A stretch of 17,437 nt of DNA from a bacterium (GTDB taxonomy: Bacteria; Patescibacteriota; Patescibacteriia; Patescibacteriales; GWC2-42-12): positions 1-17,437 of the forward strand of contig JAURWF010000017.1 in NCBI GenBank assembly GCA_030655095.1. The letters are read 5' to 3'. Each line of letters starts with the position of its first letter. Within the stretch, counting starts at the first letter, position 1. The notes under the pieces were generated by a model that was not told the origin of the DNA, did no database searches, and worked only from the letters and a program-made list of their open reading frames with translations. Shown here one piece after another: positions 15,204 to 17,437 of the stretch. The translations under genes and the position numbers were made by a program.

Positions 15204-15989
15204 TTATTTATTCCATCGAACCCATAACACACTCAAAAATACACCTGATAATGTGCCAAATAAACATGCGCGCGCCAGCGAGGAAAATAAGCGTTTATCT
15301 TTAACAAAGATAGGTTCGAGTAACTCAGTTCCTCGGCTATGAAAGCTTGACATAAGATCTCGAAGCTCTGTCGACTGGCTCCTTTTCTTTTCGAGATCAG
15401 TTTGCATTGTCATAATTAAAATTCCCTTGCTTACTGCTTGCGCATCATCGGCTTTATCCTTGCCCGATTGCATGCTATCAGCCAATATAGCAATATTTTT
15501 TGAAAGTGCTTCTGTCTCACGATCAACATCTAATGCCTTATGTTCAATGCCACTTTTATATTCATCAAGCATTACGCTATGTTTAAATTTAAGTTCCTCA
15601 ACAATAGCATCAGCCGAGATCTTTGCTAACTCCGAAGTACTACCAACCACGCTAATAATAAGCGCGTCATTATTCTTGATTAGTTTAATAGTTACGCAAT
15701 TGCATTTATCTTGATTTAGTATATCTGCAACTCCATCTGTTTTTGCCCTCTTAATTACTTCTGACATGAAAGAGCGAGATTTAAGACGCTCAATCACAAC
15801 CGGAACATCTTCAATAGCATTGAATTCAGATGTTATTTGATTTTGTTGGCTAGTAGAAGTCTGCGCTAGCCTAACTAGAGCCTGGGCTTCCCATCGTACT
15901 GGTTGAAAAGCATATAGCAATACACCTAATAGCAAACCCAGAACCGCTCCAGCTACATATACTTTCGTTGACCTTTCCATATTAAACAT
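15204..15989 (-). CDS. Wzz-like polysaccharide chain-length/co-polymerase protein
   Basis: The 261-residue protein has the layout of a polysaccharide co-polymerase: a short cytoplasmic N-terminus, membrane helix 1 at about 10-28 (YVAGAVLGLLLGVLLYAF), a long periplasmic region rich in helix with coiled-coil-like stretches (about 135-215), and a second helix near 238-257 followed by a short basic tail (VRWNK). The opening of the periplasmic part (EAQALVRLAQT) is typical of Wzz proteins, which set O-antigen or capsule length with Wzy. The proline-rich motif usually seen before helix 2 is weak (LLEPIFVKDKRLF). No cytoplasmic kinase domain is attached. ATG at 15989 has GAGGGGAAGG 9 nt upstream and overlaps the stop of the GT87-like gene by 8 nt. 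Confidence 0.75.
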   Translation of the reverse strand: MFNMERSTKVYVAGAVLGLLLGVLLYAFQPVRWEAQALVRLAQTSTSQQNQITSEFNAIEDVPVVIERLKSRSFMSEVIKRAKTDGVADILNQDKCNCVTIKLIKNNDALIISVVGSTSELAKISADAIVEELKFKHSVMLDEYKSGIEHKALDVDRETEALSKNIAILADSMQSGKDKADDAQAVSKGILIMTMQTDLEKKRSQSTELRDLMSSFHSRGTELLEPIFVKDKRLFSSLARACLFGTLSGVFLSVLWVRWNK

Positions 15990-17334
15990 TGTGGTACACC
16001 TTCCCCTCTAATCCATACCCACCAAAAAGAAAATCGCCGCGATGCTCGATTTTGTCACTTACGAGTTTATGTTTTCTCATAAGAATCTCATAAGACAGTA
16101 TTAGTAATAACATGATATTTACAAGCGGCCGAGCTACACTGCCTAGCCCCATAGTCCACTGAATATCTACCATTGAGTCAGAAAGATAGGCATTCTGCTG
16201 TCCAATAAAATCATCTATCAAAGGGATAATATCTATTGGCATAGCTATGATTGCCACCAAACTAAAATACACCGAGCTTGCGCGCAATTTACTAAAAACC
16301 GGGATCAAAACGATATATAAGATAAGGGAATACCCACCAACCCATATCCCTAAATTTGTTATTAAAACCAGAAGTAAACAAAAAATCTCTGCATCACGCA
16401 TTAATATTGACTTTTTAATCAGCGTTGCCAAAGAAAAAATCAGTACTGCCCACTTCGCAGTCTCAATTGCGTTAACAATATTTGTAATCATCTCCGAACT
16501 TAGATAAGCCGAAGCAAATCCAGAACCGTCCGGACTTTTGAGCACATATGAAAATGCCGAGATACTTGATGGCATACCCATCACTTCTCTCAGGGAAAAT
16601 AGCCCGTCCTCTTGAGAAAAACTTAAAAGATTCATAAAAAAATTGAGAAAGTGATTATCAAGTGCCAATCCGGTGATTACAAAAATTAAACCGGACAATA
16701 ATGAACAAGTTGCAAAACCCTTCCAGTTTCGTCTTACCAAGTAATAAATCATCAGCAGCGCGAAATAGGGTTTGATGTTAATTAACAGCGCAATGCAAAG
16801 CACTCTTAAAAAACCGATCCTCGATAGTGCGAGAGCCAAAAGGATAGGCGCCAATACAATCATATTCCCCCTCTCCAATGCAAAAAGCATGGGAGTGCTG
16901 AGTACAATCACAAAATAGATGAGAAATTTTTCATTTCCGAGAAAGCCTTGCCAATACCTTGTTTTTAATACAAGAACTGGAACTAGCAGGTAAACAAGTC
17001 CGAATCCAAAAATAACAAATGCAGAATTGTCACGCATATAACTGGGGTCGCCATAGTAACTGCCGTCAAACACAAAGTTAATAAACTTCAAAATAAAAAA
17101 ACCTAATGGCGGATAAACAGAACCCCAAAATGTATAGCGACCATCATCATACGCCCAGTACATTGTGTTAAATAAGTCCATAAAAGTATCGGACTTGTCA
17201 TAGACAAAGGGACTAGGCAAATACCCATTCGAAGTAAAATAATCAATGTAGTACCATAAACCTGCCAGATTCAGCAGAAGAATAATACTCAAATATGCTA
17301 ATACTCTCGGACGCCAGCTTTTACTACTTATCAA
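15982..17334 (-). CDS. GT87 (DUF2029)-like membrane glycosyltransferase
   Basis: From the preferred TTG at 17334 the protein has 450 residues and about ten membrane helices. After the first helix comes DTFMDLFNTMYWAYDDGRY (about 49-67), an acidic periplasmic loop placed like the catalytic one in GT-C enzymes. It is followed by GSVYPPLGFFILKF (71-84), and the mid-protein has LERGNMIVLAPILLALAL with INIKPYFALL (about 153-190), the GT87/DUF2029 signature. Such enzymes take polyprenyl-phosphate sugars. A TTG frame opens earlier, at 17418, but those codons lie inside the end of the upstream GT2 gene. GAAAGAG sits 6 nt before TTG 17334, which also overlaps the GT2 stop, so I prefer that start. The stop overlaps the Wzz-like start by 8 nt. 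Confidence 0.72.
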   Translation of the reverse strand: MISSKSWRPRVLAYLSIILLLNLAGLWYYIDYFTSNGYLPSPFVYDKSDTFMDLFNTMYWAYDDGRYTFWGSVYPPLGFFILKFINFVFDGSYYGDPSYMRDNSAFVIFGFGLVYLLVPVLVLKTRYWQGFLGNEKFLIYFVIVLSTPMLFALERGNMIVLAPILLALALSRIGFLRVLCIALLINIKPYFALLMIYYLVRRNWKGFATCSLLSGLIFVITGLALDNHFLNFFMNLLSFSQEDGLFSLREVMGMPSSISAFSYVLKSPDGSGFASAYLSSEMITNIVNAIETAKWAVLIFSLATLIKKSILMRDAEIFCLLLVLITNLGIWVGGYSLILYIVLIPVFSKLRASSVYFSLVAIIAMPIDIIPLIDDFIGQQNAYLSDSMVDIQWTMGLGSVARPLVNIMLLLILSYEILMRKHKLVSDKIEHRGDFLFGGYGLEGKVYHNV

Positions 17335-17437
17335 AATTAACTCTTTCTTTTTCCACAACCACAGGGCGACGCTGGATAAAGGTGTGAATCGAGCCAATAT
17401 ATTCCCCAAGGACTCCAATGAACATTAACTGGATACC
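17324..17437 (-). CDS. C-terminal end of a GtrB/ArnC-like GT2 (partial, enters from window edge)
   Basis: In a frame shifted from the GT87-like one, the last 114 nt encode 37 residues plus TAG, beginning GIQLMFIGVLGEYIGSIH and ending RRPVVVEKERVNFDK. The GEYIGSIHTFIQRRPVVV stretch is the C-terminal signature of GtrB/ArnC/DPM1-like GT2 enzymes, immediately after the second membrane helix. The same motif, in a variant form, ends the GT2 gene at 9584. The gene therefore continues upstream of the window and ends inside the first codons of any long reading of the GT87-like frame. It would load a sugar onto undecaprenyl phosphate, which the adjacent GT-C protein could use. Confidence 0.82.
   Translation of the reverse strand, partial: GIQLMFIGVLGEYIGSIHTFIQRRPVVVEKERVNFDK

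Overview
The window is an internal slice of a Gram-negative surface-polysaccharide (O-antigen or exopolysaccharide type) biosynthesis locus. Every gene I can support lies on the minus strand, so transcription runs from position 17437 towards position 1. The evidence is a Wzz-like chain-length protein, a Wzx-like flippase, a WecE/RffA-type nucleotide-sugar aminotransferase, GtrB/ArnC-like glycosyltransferases, a WbqC-like protein and a PglD-like acyltransferase. The strong WecE resemblance suggests a gammaproteobacterium, but the species cannot be read from the window. No tRNA, rRNA, CRISPR array or complete insertion sequence was seen.

Layout in transcription order. (1) 17437-15204: the last 37 codons of a GtrB/ArnC-like GT2, a GT87-like membrane glycosyltransferase that starts inside or beside the GT2 3' end, and a Wzz-like protein. 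(2) 15203-14676: no intact gene. It holds a frameshifted remnant of an FkbH-like HAD-IIIC gene and a perfect 15-bp inverted repeat. (3) 14675-11856: an AT-rich gene encoding a laminin-G-like domain joined to a large polytopic GT-C-like membrane protein. (4) 11855-11222: a gap with possible gene remnants, then a truncated DegT-family aminotransferase with an unrelated tail. (5) 11220-8760: WbqC-like protein, GtrB/ArnC-like GT2 and PhyH-type dioxygenase, joined by 4-nt stop/start overlaps. (6) 8677-5025: two SAM methyltransferases, a PglD-like acyltransferase, a beta-propeller glycoside-hydrolase-like protein and a small four-helix DMT/ArnE-like transporter, mostly overlapping. (7) 5032-1: a GT-C-like membrane protein, a 27-codon mini-ORF coupled at both ends, wecE, another GT-C-like protein, and the first 187 codons of a Wzx-like flippase that runs off the window.

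Inferred working model: WecE makes dTDP-4-amino-4,6-dideoxygalactose, which the PglD-like enzyme may N-acylate. The methyltransferases and PhyH oxygenase may modify a sugar or acyl substituent. GtrB/ArnC-like GT2s load sugars onto polyprenyl phosphate, the small DMT protein may flip them, and up to four GT-C-like membrane proteins may transfer them outside the cytoplasm. Wzx and Wzz handle repeat-unit export and chain length.

The locus looks mosaic. Two gene remnants (FkbH-like and DegT) flank the AT-rich LamG/GT-C gene, and base composition changes between blocks. The most distinctive items are the LamG-GT-C fusion, the FkbH pseudogene, the chimeric aminotransferase stub and the doubly coupled mini-ORF.
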